Origin: an uncultured Desulfovibrio sp.
GTDB taxonomy: Bacteria > Desulfobacterota > Desulfovibrionia > Desulfovibrionales > Desulfovibrionaceae
Direction of reading: 5' to 3'
DNA: 5,178 bases
Assembly: GCA_947177645.1 (NCBI GenBank)
Contig: CAMWVJ010000115.1
Coordinates: 1-5,178 of the forward strand
Shown here one piece after another: positions 1 through 4,786 of the stretch. The notes beneath the pieces are model-generated. The model saw only the letters and a program-made list of their open reading frames with translations. It did no database searches and had not been told where the DNA came from. The first letter of the stretch is position 1. The number at the start of each line of letters is the position of its first letter. A program made the position numbers and the translations under genes.

Positions 1-248
1 CTCCTGCCGCGTCCGCGCGGGGGGCCGCGTTTGGGCGGGTCGTTTTCCGAGGGTGCGTTCTCCGCGGGGCCCGCGGTGTCCGGGGCTCCGGCGGGGGCGT
101 CCGCAGCGGGCGTCGCGCGCCGTGGCGCCCGCCGACGGGGGCGCGGGGCGTCTTCCGCGCCCGGGGAGGCGCTCTCGGCGGGAAGTGGCGGGCTGGAAGG
201 TGGGGTTGCTGGGCTCGTCGCGGGGGGGAAATCTTGCTCGGAAGTCAT
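1..248 (-). CDS. N-terminal part of an unassigned Pro/Ala/Arg-rich protein, cut by the left edge
   Basis: This open frame runs from an ATG at 246-248 to the left edge without a stop, giving 82 complete codons. The start is supported by AAGGA at 254-258, five bases before the ATG. The visible protein begins MTFEQDFPPATSPATPPSS. It is about one quarter proline (21 of 82), rich in alanine, and has arginine clusters near residues 36-44 (RPRRRAPRR) and 74-82 (RGPPRGRGR). There is no signal peptide or membrane segment. This composition suggests a disordered, basic N-terminal extension. Such tails are common on RNA-binding enzymes of GC-rich bacteria, for example RsuA/RluB-type pseudouridine synthases, RNase E/G or DEAD-box helicases, but no folded domain lies inside the window, so the function cannot be named. 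It is transcribed divergently from the HD-domain gene. The same bases are open in other frames, but only this frame joins a good ribosome site to a natural start. Confidence 0.7.
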   Translation of the reverse strand, partial: MTSEQDFPPATSPATPPSSPPLPAESASPGAEDAPRPRRRAPRRATPAADAPAGAPDTAGPAENAPSENDPPKRGPPRGRGR

Positions 249-252
249 GCAG

Positions 253-258
253 TTCCTT
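253..258 (-). promoter_or_regulatory. Ribosome binding site of the left-edge minus-strand gene
   Basis: Read on the minus strand the bases are AAGGAA, and its AAGGA core sits five bases before the ATG at 246-248. This site is the main reason for accepting the edge-truncated gene and its start. Confidence 0.65.
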
Positions 259-264
259 ATATGT

Positions 265-283
265 GGGCGCCCGCAAGGCGCCC
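265..283 (-). other. Perfect 7-bp hairpin in the leader of the left-edge gene
   Basis: The arms GGGCGCC (265-271) and GGCGCCC (277-283) pair perfectly around a five-base loop. The hairpin lies six bases upstream of the AAGGAA ribosome site on the minus strand. No T-run follows on either strand, so it is not a standard terminator. If it falls within the transcript it would be a stable 5' leader structure; if not, it may simply be a dyad in DNA. I could not define a convincing -35/-10 pair for this gene. Confidence 0.45.
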
Positions 284-458
284 GGAAAAATTTGCGAAGC
301 CGGCTTTCGGCAGCGCGGCCAATGCCCTCGCGCCGGAAACGTGCGCCGTGCGGCGCCGCCGGTTTCGCCGCCAAGCATACGTTGTTTCAGAAAATATGCA
401 AGGCGCGGCCGCCCGTTCCCCGGGAGCGGCGCTTGCCAGTGCGCCGCGCAGGGCGTAC

Positions 459-1265
459 ATGACGGGCATGGACATTGCGGAACACGAAGCATGGTTCGAG
501 AGCTATGCGCGGGAGCAGCGCGCCCTTGAGACCGGCGATGCCGGCCCCATCGACCTCAAGCTCCGGCACACCCGCGAGGTGCTGGCCACGGCACGCGCCA
601 TCACGGCCGAAAGCGCACCTGACCCCGAGCTTGAGCGGGCTTGCCATCTCGCGGCGCTCTATCATGATGTGGCGCGCTTCGAGCAGTACCGCTGTTACCG
701 CACCTTCCGCGACCGAGAATCCTGCAATCACGGCCTCATGGGGGTGAAGATCCTCAAGCGCGAACGCCGTCTTGATGATGAAGGGCCGGGCCTGCGCCGG
801 CGGGTGCTCACGGCCGTGGGGCTGCACAACCGCTTCCAGCTGCCCCGGGGGCTCCCCGAGGACGCCGCCCTGGTGACCCATGTGGTGCGCGACGCGGACA
901 AGCTGGACATCCTCCGGGTGATGCACGAAAACCTCAGCGGTCCCAAGCCCTGGCACCCCACCGTGGTGCTGGGCCTCCCCGACGACGAGGCCCTGGTGAG
1001 CGACACGGTGCTTCGCGCCGCCCGCGAGGGGCGCGTGGCCTCCTATTCGGACCTGACGAGCGTCAATGACCTGCGCGTGCTCCTCGGGAGCTGGCTCTTC
1101 GACATGCACTTTCCGGCCAGCCGGCGCCAGTTCGCCGCGGCCGGCCATGCCCGGCGCCTCATCGAGGGCCTGCCGGAAAACGCGGCGTACGGCGCCATCC
1201 GCGCGGAACTCCTCGCCCGGCTGGCCGCTGTGGACATTGCAGCGGCTCCGGCGGGCACGCGCTGA
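459..1265 (+). CDS. HD-domain metal-dependent phosphohydrolase
   Basis: The 268-residue protein belongs to the HD superfamily, whose members use His/Asp-bound metal ions to hydrolyse phosphoester bonds. The metal-binding pattern is clear: H37 (KLRHTREVL), H69-D70 (ALYHDVARFEQY), H91 (ESCNHGLMG), H123 (VGLHNRF) and D145 within RDADKLDILRV. The region after about residue 155 looks helical and carries no motif I recognise. There is no signal peptide or membrane helix, so it is probably cytoplasmic. The start at 459 is preferred because AGGG (450-453) lies five bases before it; a second in-frame ATG at 468 has no such site, and an upstream extension to 234 would be low-complexity and antisense-like. 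The natural substrate cannot be told: HD proteins of this form include nucleotidases and cyclic or signalling nucleotide hydrolases. It stands alone, ending at a shared terminator with the convergent gene. Confidence 0.88.
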   Translation: MTGMDIAEHEAWFESYAREQRALETGDAGPIDLKLRHTREVLATARAITAESAPDPELERACHLAALYHDVARFEQYRCYRTFRDRESCNHGLMGVKILKRERRLDDEGPGLRRRVLTAVGLHNRFQLPRGLPEDAALVTHVVRDADKLDILRVMHENLSGPKPWHPTVVLGLPDDEALVSDTVLRAAREGRVASYSDLTSVNDLRVLLGSWLFDMHFPASRRQFAAAGHARRLIEGLPENAAYGAIRAELLARLAAVDIAAAPAGTR

Positions 1266-1285
1266 GTCGCCCGGAAAAAGACCGC

Positions 1286-1325
1286 AAAAAAAAAACCGCA
1301 GGCTCCCTGAAACCTGCGGTTTTTT
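1286..1325. terminator. Bidirectional intrinsic terminator between convergent genes
   Basis: CCGCAGG (1296-1302) pairs with CCTGCGG (1313-1319) around a ten-base loop. The stem extends by six A:T pairs (A1290-1295 with T1320-1325). There is a T-run on the plus strand and a ten-base A-run (1286-1295), which reads as T on the minus strand. It lies 20 bases after the HD gene stop and 20 bases after the stop of the minus-strand gene at 1346, so it can end transcription from both sides. Confidence 0.92.
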
Positions 1326-1345
1326 CAGCATTGGGCTGCTGGCGG

Positions 1346-1855
1346 CTACATGAGGTAGTCGCCGCGGTTGAATTTGAATTTTTCCGTGGCGGTCAGCACT
1401 TCCAGTTCGTTGAGCAGGCTGTCGAGCCCGGGGTTCTTGCCCCGGACGCCGGCGGTATCTGCCCTTATCCGCGTCACCTCGCTGTCTATGCCCTCAAGCA
1501 GGGCATAGGCCTCGCGCAGGGAGCTGTCGGTCGGGGACGAGCCCAGGGTCTTGGCGTAGGTATCCCACATATCGAGGGTGCCGGAGGCCTGGTCAAAGGC
1601 CGCCTGGAACACCGCGGTATCCGGGTCCGTCGCCTCGCTCGCGCCGACGCCGTTCAGCATGATCTGGCTGAAAAGCGCAGCCTGCGCGCCCGGAGGAAGC
1701 GGGCTTGTGGCCGCCGCGCCGGCATCCTGGCCGGCCAGTTGCTCGGTCAGGAGGGCATCGAAGACGCCGGGCTGGGCCGCAGTTTTGCGGGTGCCCTGCG
1801 CCTGTTGCTCCTGTACGCGCAGCAACGCTTCCAATTGTTCGGCATTTATTTCCAT
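1346..1855 (-). CDS. Conserved-looking hypothetical protein, 169 residues, under a sigma-54-type promoter
   Basis: I do not recognise this protein. The start MEINAEQLEALLRVQEQQ is chosen because GGAGG (1861-1865) lies five bases before the ATG. A longer in-frame start at 1930 would place the promoter at 1889-1905 inside the gene. The product has no cysteine, no signal peptide and no membrane helix. It is mostly helical, with a Gln/Glu-rich N-terminal helix (residues 5-20), a possible amphipathic stretch VFDALLTEQL (31-40), a small Ala/Pro-rich linker (45-60), a helix LFSQIMLNGV (61-70), and a charged C-terminal half ending KFNRGDYLM. The pattern of short F-x-x-LL-x-x-x-L helices faintly recalls rod-binding or export-chaperone-like flagellar proteins, and a sigma-54 promoter would fit that, but this is only a guess. 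It is monocistronic within the window: divergent from usp, convergent with the HD gene. Confidence 0.8.
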   Translation of the reverse strand: MEINAEQLEALLRVQEQQAQGTRKTAAQPGVFDALLTEQLAGQDAGAAATSPLPPGAQAALFSQIMLNGVGASEATDPDTAVFQAAFDQASGTLDMWDTYAKTLGSSPTDSSLREAYALLEGIDSEVTRIRADTAGVRGKNPGLDSLLNELEVLTATEKFKFNRGDYLM

Positions 1856-1860
1856 AATCG

Positions 1861-1865
1861 CCTCC
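1861..1865 (-). promoter_or_regulatory. Ribosome binding site fixing the start of the 169-residue protein
   Basis: The minus strand reads GGAGG followed by five bases (CGATT) and ATG. This favours the start at 1855 over the upstream in-frame ATG at 1930. Confidence 0.75.
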
Positions 1866-1888
1866 AGGGTTGGCGTTTCCCGGCAATG

Positions 1889-1905
1889 TGCAATAAGCCT
1901 GCCAA
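1889..1905 (-). promoter_or_regulatory. Sigma-54 (RpoN) -24/-12 promoter of the 169-residue protein gene
   Basis: The minus strand reads TTGGCAGGCTTATTGCA. Against the known sigma-54 consensus TGGCACG-N4-TTGC[AT], it matches 11 of 12 specified positions, and the invariant GG (1903-1902) and GC (1891-1890) are exactly ten bases apart. The predicted transcript start is near 1878. That gives a 23-base leader holding the GGAGG site and the ATG at 1855, a very natural arrangement. A loose IHF-like sequence (1932-1944, two mismatches to WATCAR-N4-TTR) lies about 60 bases upstream of the start. Sigma-54 promoters need an enhancer-binding activator, so this gene is probably conditionally expressed. 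Confidence 0.72.
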
Positions 1906-1957
1906 GAAGGCGCCGGCCGCAATACGGCATTTTTCAAGACTTTTTCCAAAAAGGCGG

Positions 1958-1972
1958 CGGCAATTTCTGCCC
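1958..1972. promoter_or_regulatory. Possible activator-binding dyad upstream of the sigma-54 promoter
   Basis: CGGCAA-TTT-CTGCCC is an imperfect dyad centred about 87 bases upstream of the predicted start of the minus-strand transcript, in the range where sigma-54 enhancer proteins bind. It shares 11 of 15 positions with the perfect dyad at 4551-4565, ahead of the other sigma-54-type promoter. CGGCAA also occurs at 1881-1886, so the half-site is not rare here. The call is speculative. Confidence 0.25.
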
Positions 1973-2062
1973 GTCGCGGGCCTCCGGCACCCGCCGGGCG
2001 TGCGCCCGCGCAGTTCTTTCCGCCCCTATCTTCCTGCCACAGTCTAGCGTCATGCCGGGCAC

Positions 2063-2091
2063 TTGTCTATTTTTTCAAAAGCCCCTATCCT
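2063..2091 (+). promoter_or_regulatory. Sigma-70-type promoter of the universal stress protein gene
   Basis: TTGTCT (2063-2068) and TATCCT (2086-2091) are separated by exactly 17 bases, in the most AT-rich part of the gap between the divergent genes. Each hexamer matches the consensus at four of six positions. The start would be near 2098, leaving a leader of about 63 bases. An overlapping alternative is TTTTCA (2072-2077) with TATATC (2096-2101), spaced 18 bases. Confidence 0.5.
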
Positions 2092-2119
2092 TATCTATAT
2101 CCAGACGTTGAATCCCAAA

Positions 2120-2143
2120 GGCCCGGCGCGCTCGCGCGGGGCC
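2120..2143 (+). other. GC-rich hairpin in the usp leader
   Basis: GGCCC (2120-2124) pairs with GGGCC (2139-2143). After one G-G mismatch, GCGC (2126-2129) pairs with GCGC (2134-2137) around a four-base loop. It ends six bases before the AGGAGG ribosome site, without a T-run. It may stabilise the messenger or affect ribosome access; both are inferences. Confidence 0.45.
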
Positions 2144-2160
2144 ACGCCGAGGAGGATGCC

Positions 2161-2622
2161 ATGGCCAAGAAGGAAATCAAGAAGATCCTGTGCGCGGTTG
2201 ACCTCTCCGACCACAGCAAGGATGTGGCCGCATATGCAGCCATGCTGGCCAAGGGCATGGGGGCCAGCGTCATCGTGGTCTATACGGCGCCCTCGCTGAG
2301 CCAGTATGTGGGCTTCCACGTGCCGCCCAATACCATTGAGAATTTCGTCGGCGAGATCGTCACAGGCGCCGAAAAGTCCATGGAGGCCTTTGTGGCCGAA
2401 AACTTCTCGGGCATCGAGGCCCGCGGCCAGGTGCTCATCGGCTACGCCGCCGAAGAGATCCTGAACCGCGCCCACGAGGAGAAGGTGGACATCATCGTCA
2501 TGGGCACCCACGGCAGGAAGGGCATTGACCGTATCCTCTTCGGCTCCGTGGCCGAAAAGGTGGTCAAGAATGCTGACATGCCCGTGCTCACCATCCGGCC
2601 TTCCGAAGCCCCCAAGGCCTGA
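2161..2622 (+). CDS. Universal stress protein, UspA family, ATP-binding type
   Basis: This is a complete single-domain Usp protein of 153 residues, about the usual length for the family. It has the alpha/beta Usp fold pattern: first strand KKILCAVDLSD (residues 7-17) with the adenine-contacting D14, second strand ASVIVVYTAP (35-44), and third strand VDIIVMGTHG (109-118). The ATP-binding signature G-x2-G-x9-G-S is intact at G115, G118 and G128-S129, so it belongs with the nucleotide-binding Usp proteins rather than the UspA type that lacks the motif. It is cytoplasmic and probably dimeric, as in the family. Usp proteins support survival in starvation and other stresses; the specific role here is unknown. 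AGGAGG (2150-2155) lies five bases before the ATG. A promoter and leader hairpin sit upstream. A hairpin after the stop and a terminator-like element before hisC suggest its own transcript, though read-through into hisC is possible. Confidence 0.95.
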   Translation: MAKKEIKKILCAVDLSDHSKDVAAYAAMLAKGMGASVIVVYTAPSLSQYVGFHVPPNTIENFVGEIVTGAEKSMEAFVAENFSGIEARGQVLIGYAAEEILNRAHEEKVDIIVMGTHGRKGIDRILFGSVAEKVVKNADMPVLTIRPSEAPKA

Positions 2623-2624
2623 CA

Positions 2625-2642
2625 CTCCCGCACCGCCGGGAG
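2625..2642 (+). other. Hairpin directly after the usp stop codon
   Basis: CTCCCG (2625-2630) pairs perfectly with CGGGAG (2637-2642) around a six-base loop, starting two bases after the TGA. There is no T-run, so alone it is more likely a 3'-end stabiliser or a processing/rho-dependent end than an intrinsic terminator. A further small dyad, CCGGG/CCCGG (2668-2681), follows in the same gap. Confidence 0.5.
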
Positions 2643-2685
2643 CGCCCAGGGCCTCCCAGGGGCCTTCCCGGGCACTCCCGGCATT

Positions 2686-2706
2686 GCCGCGTGAGGCGGC
2701 GTTTTT
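2686..2706 (+). terminator. Terminator-like hairpin just ahead of hisC
   Basis: GCCGC (2686-2690) and GCGGC (2696-2700) form a five-pair stem with a GTGAG loop, followed by G and five T residues (2702-2706). It can end usp transcripts. It also sits only four bases before the GAGG ribosome site of hisC, so it could instead act as an attenuator in the hisC leader. The stem is short, so efficiency is uncertain. Confidence 0.6.
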
Positions 2707-2719
2707 CATCGAGGTCATC

Positions 2720-3835
2720 ATGTCCGCACCATCGGTCCTTGAGCGCATCCGGGCGCTGGACGCCTATGCGCCGGGGCTTTCCATCGCCGAGATCCAGCGC
2801 CGCCACGGCCTCGCCAAGGTCATCAAGCTCGCCAGCAACGAAAACCCCCTGGGCGCCTCGCCGCTGGCGCAGGAAGCCGTGCGCCGCAACGCCGGCCTCG
2901 CCTTCCGCTACCCGCAGGGGGGCAACCCGCGCCTTCGGAAGGCGCTCGCCAGGCTGCACGGCGTGGCTCCCGAGCGCATCGTGGTGGGCAACGGTTCGGA
3001 CGAGATCATCGACCTTCTCATCCGCATGCTTGCCGCCGACGGGGAGCATAATATCGTCTGCTGCGAACCCTGCTTCAGCATCTATCCCATCCAGGCGCGC
3101 GTGGCCGGCGTGGGCTTGCGCCGCCGCCCCCTGCGGGAAGATTTTTCCCAGGATCTGGACGGCCTCGCCGATTTGGCAGACTCCGCAACGCGGCTTGTTT
3201 TCGTCACCACGCCGGACAATCCCTCCGGCTACTGCCCCCCGCGGGAAGACGTGCTCCGGCTGGCGCGCCGCCTCGCCGAAACGGCGCCCGGGGCGCTCCT
3301 TGTGGTGGACGAGGCCTATATGGATTTTGCGGAGGACGAAGCCGCCACTTCCCTGCTCCATGCCCGGGAGCTGCCGGAAAATGTGGCCATCCTGCGCACC
3401 TTTTCCAAGAGCTGGGGGCTCGCGGGCTTGAGGCTCGGCTACGGCATCGTACCGCCGGCCATCGCGGACGGCTTCTGGCGCAGCCGGCTGCCCTTCTCGG
3501 TCAATGTGCTCGCCGAGGAAGCCGCCTTGGCCGCCATGGAAGACACGGCCTTTCGCGCCGCCACGCTCACGACCGTGCGCGAGGGGCGCTGCGAGCTTGC
3601 GGAAGGCCTCACCAGGCTCGGCTGCCAAGTCTGGCCGAGCGAGGCCAACTTCCTCATGTTCCGCCTGCCGGAAGGGCACGACGCCCGCGACTGTTTTGAA
3701 GGGCTGCTCAGGCGCGGCATCATCATCCGGCCCTTGCGCAGTTACGGGCTGCCCGAGCACCTGCGCGTCAGCGTGGGCACGCCGGAGGAGAACGCGGCCT
3801 TTCTGCGCGCGCTTGAGCAGGAGCTTGGCGCATGA
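2720..3835 (+). CDS. hisC: Histidinol-phosphate aminotransferase
   Basis: This PLP enzyme of histidine synthesis converts imidazole-acetol phosphate plus glutamate to histidinol phosphate and 2-oxoglutarate, in the cytoplasm and normally as a dimer. The 371-residue length is typical. Class I/II aminotransferase (HisC branch) motifs are all present: KLASNENPLG (36-45), RYPQGG (63-68), GNGSDE (90-95) for cofactor phosphate binding, TPDNPSG with N167, VVDEAYMDF with D197 and Y200, the Schiff-base lysine K230 in TFSKSWGLAGLRLGY with R238, and the substrate carboxylate-binding R349 in HLRVSVGT. The start at 2720 is chosen from GAGG (2711-2714) five bases upstream; the frame is open further upstream but that stretch overlaps usp and is not HisC-like. 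It overlaps cmk by ATGA, so the two are co-translated. Close relatives can also act on aromatic amino acids, so a wider specificity cannot be excluded. Confidence 0.96.
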   Translation: MSAPSVLERIRALDAYAPGLSIAEIQRRHGLAKVIKLASNENPLGASPLAQEAVRRNAGLAFRYPQGGNPRLRKALARLHGVAPERIVVGNGSDEIIDLLIRMLAADGEHNIVCCEPCFSIYPIQARVAGVGLRRRPLREDFSQDLDGLADLADSATRLVFVTTPDNPSGYCPPREDVLRLARRLAETAPGALLVVDEAYMDFAEDEAATSLLHARELPENVAILRTFSKSWGLAGLRLGYGIVPPAIADGFWRSRLPFSVNVLAEEAALAAMEDTAFRAATLTTVREGRCELAEGLTRLGCQVWPSEANFLMFRLPEGHDARDCFEGLLRRGIIIRPLRSYGLPEHLRVSVGTPEENAAFLRALEQELGA

Positions 3836-4530
3836 CCGCTCCCCTCCTCCCCGTGGTGACGCTGGACGGCCCCGCCGGCGTGGGCAAGACCACTCTTGCG
3901 CGGCGCCTGGCTGAAGCCCTTTCCCTGCCCTATCTGGACACCGGGGCCATGTTCCGCACCCTGGCCCTGCGCCTCGGACCCGACGCAACGGCCCTCGCGC
4001 CGGAGGAATTGCGGGCGCGCTGCGCGGCGTGGCCCTTCACCCTTGAGGGGAGCGGGGCAGACAGCCGCCTTTCCTGCGCGGGCGCCCCGGTGGGCGACGA
4101 GATCCGCACCGAGGCCGTGGGCCTTTTGGCCGCGCGTCTGGGCACGGTGCCGGCGGCGCGCGATATCCTTAAAGAAGCGCAGCGGCGCATGGGCGAGCGC
4201 GGGCCGCTGGTGGCCGAAGGGCGGGACATGGGTACGGCCGTCTTCCCCGGGGCGCGCTTCAAGTTCTTTCTCGACGCCACGCCGGAAACGCGGGCCCTCA
4301 GGCGCCAGCGCGACCTTGCAAGCCGCGGGCAGCACGAAGACCTCGCCGTGCTCACAGAGCAGATCCGCGAGCGCGACACCCTGGACCGCGAACGCGCCGT
4401 GGCCCCCTTGAGGCCGGCCGAGGACGCACTCATCGTGGATACCTCGGCGCTCGACATCGACGGCGTGTTCCAGACGCTCATGCGGCACATCGAGGCCCAT
4501 GGCGGCCGCGCCGCGCTCGCGGGGCGCTGA
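3832..4530 (+). CDS. cmk: Cytidylate kinase (CMP/dCMP kinase)
   Basis: This enzyme phosphorylates CMP and dCMP with ATP, recycling cytidine nucleotides from RNA and lipid turnover and feeding dCTP synthesis. The 232-residue protein has the P-loop GPAGVGKTT (13-21), the nucleotide-monophosphate motif YLDTGAMFR (34-42), EIRTEAVG with R92, R110, AEGRDMGTAVFPGA with R131 and D132, and the lid/sugar-binding RDTLDRERAVAPL with R181, D185 and R188. Residues 110, 131, 132, 181, 185 and 188 fit the CMP-contacting positions described for E. coli Cmk. The usual Tyr in DTGAMY is Phe here (F41), a mild change. No NMP-kinase residue I would call essential is missing. The start overlaps the hisC stop (ATGA), implying translational coupling and a shared transcript. 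A hairpin and a weak terminator follow the stop. Confidence 0.96.
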   Translation: MTAPLLPVVTLDGPAGVGKTTLARRLAEALSLPYLDTGAMFRTLALRLGPDATALAPEELRARCAAWPFTLEGSGADSRLSCAGAPVGDEIRTEAVGLLAARLGTVPAARDILKEAQRRMGERGPLVAEGRDMGTAVFPGARFKFFLDATPETRALRRQRDLASRGQHEDLAVLTEQIRERDTLDRERAVAPLRPAEDALIVDTSALDIDGVFQTLMRHIEAHGGRAALAGR

Positions 4531-4547
4531 CCGCCCCCTTCACCGCC

Positions 4548-4570
4548 GGGCGGCAAGATTTGCCGTTCCC
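4548..4570 (+). other. Strong hairpin downstream of cmk containing a perfect 15-base dyad
   Basis: CGGCAA (4551-4556) pairs with TTGCCG (4560-4565) around a three-base loop. The stem continues, after a two-base bulge, with GGG (4548-4550) and CCC (4568-4570). There is no T-run, so it may protect or define the hisC-cmk messenger end. Alternatively the symmetric core is a DNA-binding site about 174 bases upstream of the predicted TPR transcript start. A further dyad, CGCGTC/GACGCG (4570-4589), follows. Confidence 0.45.
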
Positions 4571-4605
4571 GCGTCAAGGGCACGACGCGCCGGTGGTCCG
4601 CCCAC

Positions 4606-4625
4606 CCCCGGAAGGGGCAGTTTTT
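4606..4625 (+). terminator. Weak intrinsic terminator candidate after cmk
   Basis: CCCC (4606-4609), a GGAA tetraloop, GGGG (4614-4617), then CAG and five T residues (4621-4625). The stem is only four G:C pairs and the T-run is offset by three bases, so termination may be partial. The position, about 75 bases after the cmk stop, is reasonable for the end of the hisC-cmk transcript. Confidence 0.4.
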
Positions 4626-4705
4626 GGCACCCCGTGGTCAGATTTTTCCCGGCCGCCACACCCCTCATCCAGATAACTTCTTGATTTTCCGCCATTTCTT
4701 TTTCG

Positions 4706-4721
4706 TGGCATGCTCCCTGCA
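4706..4721 (+). promoter_or_regulatory. Probable sigma-54 (RpoN) -24/-12 promoter of the TPR gene
   Basis: TGGCATGCTCCCTGCA matches 10 of 12 specified positions of TGGCACG-N4-TTGC[AT], with GG (4707-4708) and GC (4719-4720) exactly ten bases apart. The predicted start is near 4732, giving a leader of about 55 bases with a small hairpin (GGCGC/GCGCC, 4741-4754) before the GGAGG site. A competing reading is a sigma-70 -10 element CATAAT (4720-4725), but no good -35 lies 16-18 bases upstream. Confidence 0.5.
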
Positions 4722-4786
4722 TAATTCCGGGCACATCACCGGCGCCATCGCGCCATGTGGGAAAAGCCTCAAAAGGGGAGGATACC

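Noticed and set aside
234..458. N-terminal extension of the HD protein to an ATG at 234
   Set aside because: The added residues are Arg/Ala-rich without family resemblance and would overlap the start and ribosome site of the divergent gene; AGGG before 459 gives a better start.
387..1331. Long minus-strand open frame opposite the HD gene
   Set aside because: It is antisense to a gene with intact HD motifs, has no ribosome site or recognisable domain, runs through the terminator, and is the usual stop-free shadow in GC-rich DNA.
2679..2689. CGGCATTGCCG before hisC as another copy of the shared dyad
   Set aside because: The arms are only one base apart instead of three, and it overlaps the terminator stem, so it is not the same element.
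2700..2730. Cluster of CAT (His) codons ahead of hisC as a His leader peptide
   Set aside because: The triplets fall in a frame with no start codon, and an in-frame stop codon (TGA) lies just upstream, so no leader peptide can be read.
2588..3988. 466-residue minus-strand open frame opposite hisC and the start of cmk
   Set aside because: Antisense to two certain genes; His/Gly/Pro/Arg-rich shadow composition without any family motif.
3742..4500. 252-residue minus-strand open frame opposite cmk
   Set aside because: Shadow of cmk, which has all its catalytic motifs; no start signal.
4626..4641. TGGCAC at 4626-4630 as a third sigma-54 promoter
   Set aside because: It has a good -24 half, but ten bases after GG the sequence is TC rather than GC, so the essential -12 element is missing.
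4499..4684. Small plus-strand open frame of 61 residues after cmk
   Set aside because: It starts inside cmk, has no ribosome site of its own, crosses the terminator candidate, and shows no recognisable composition or motif.
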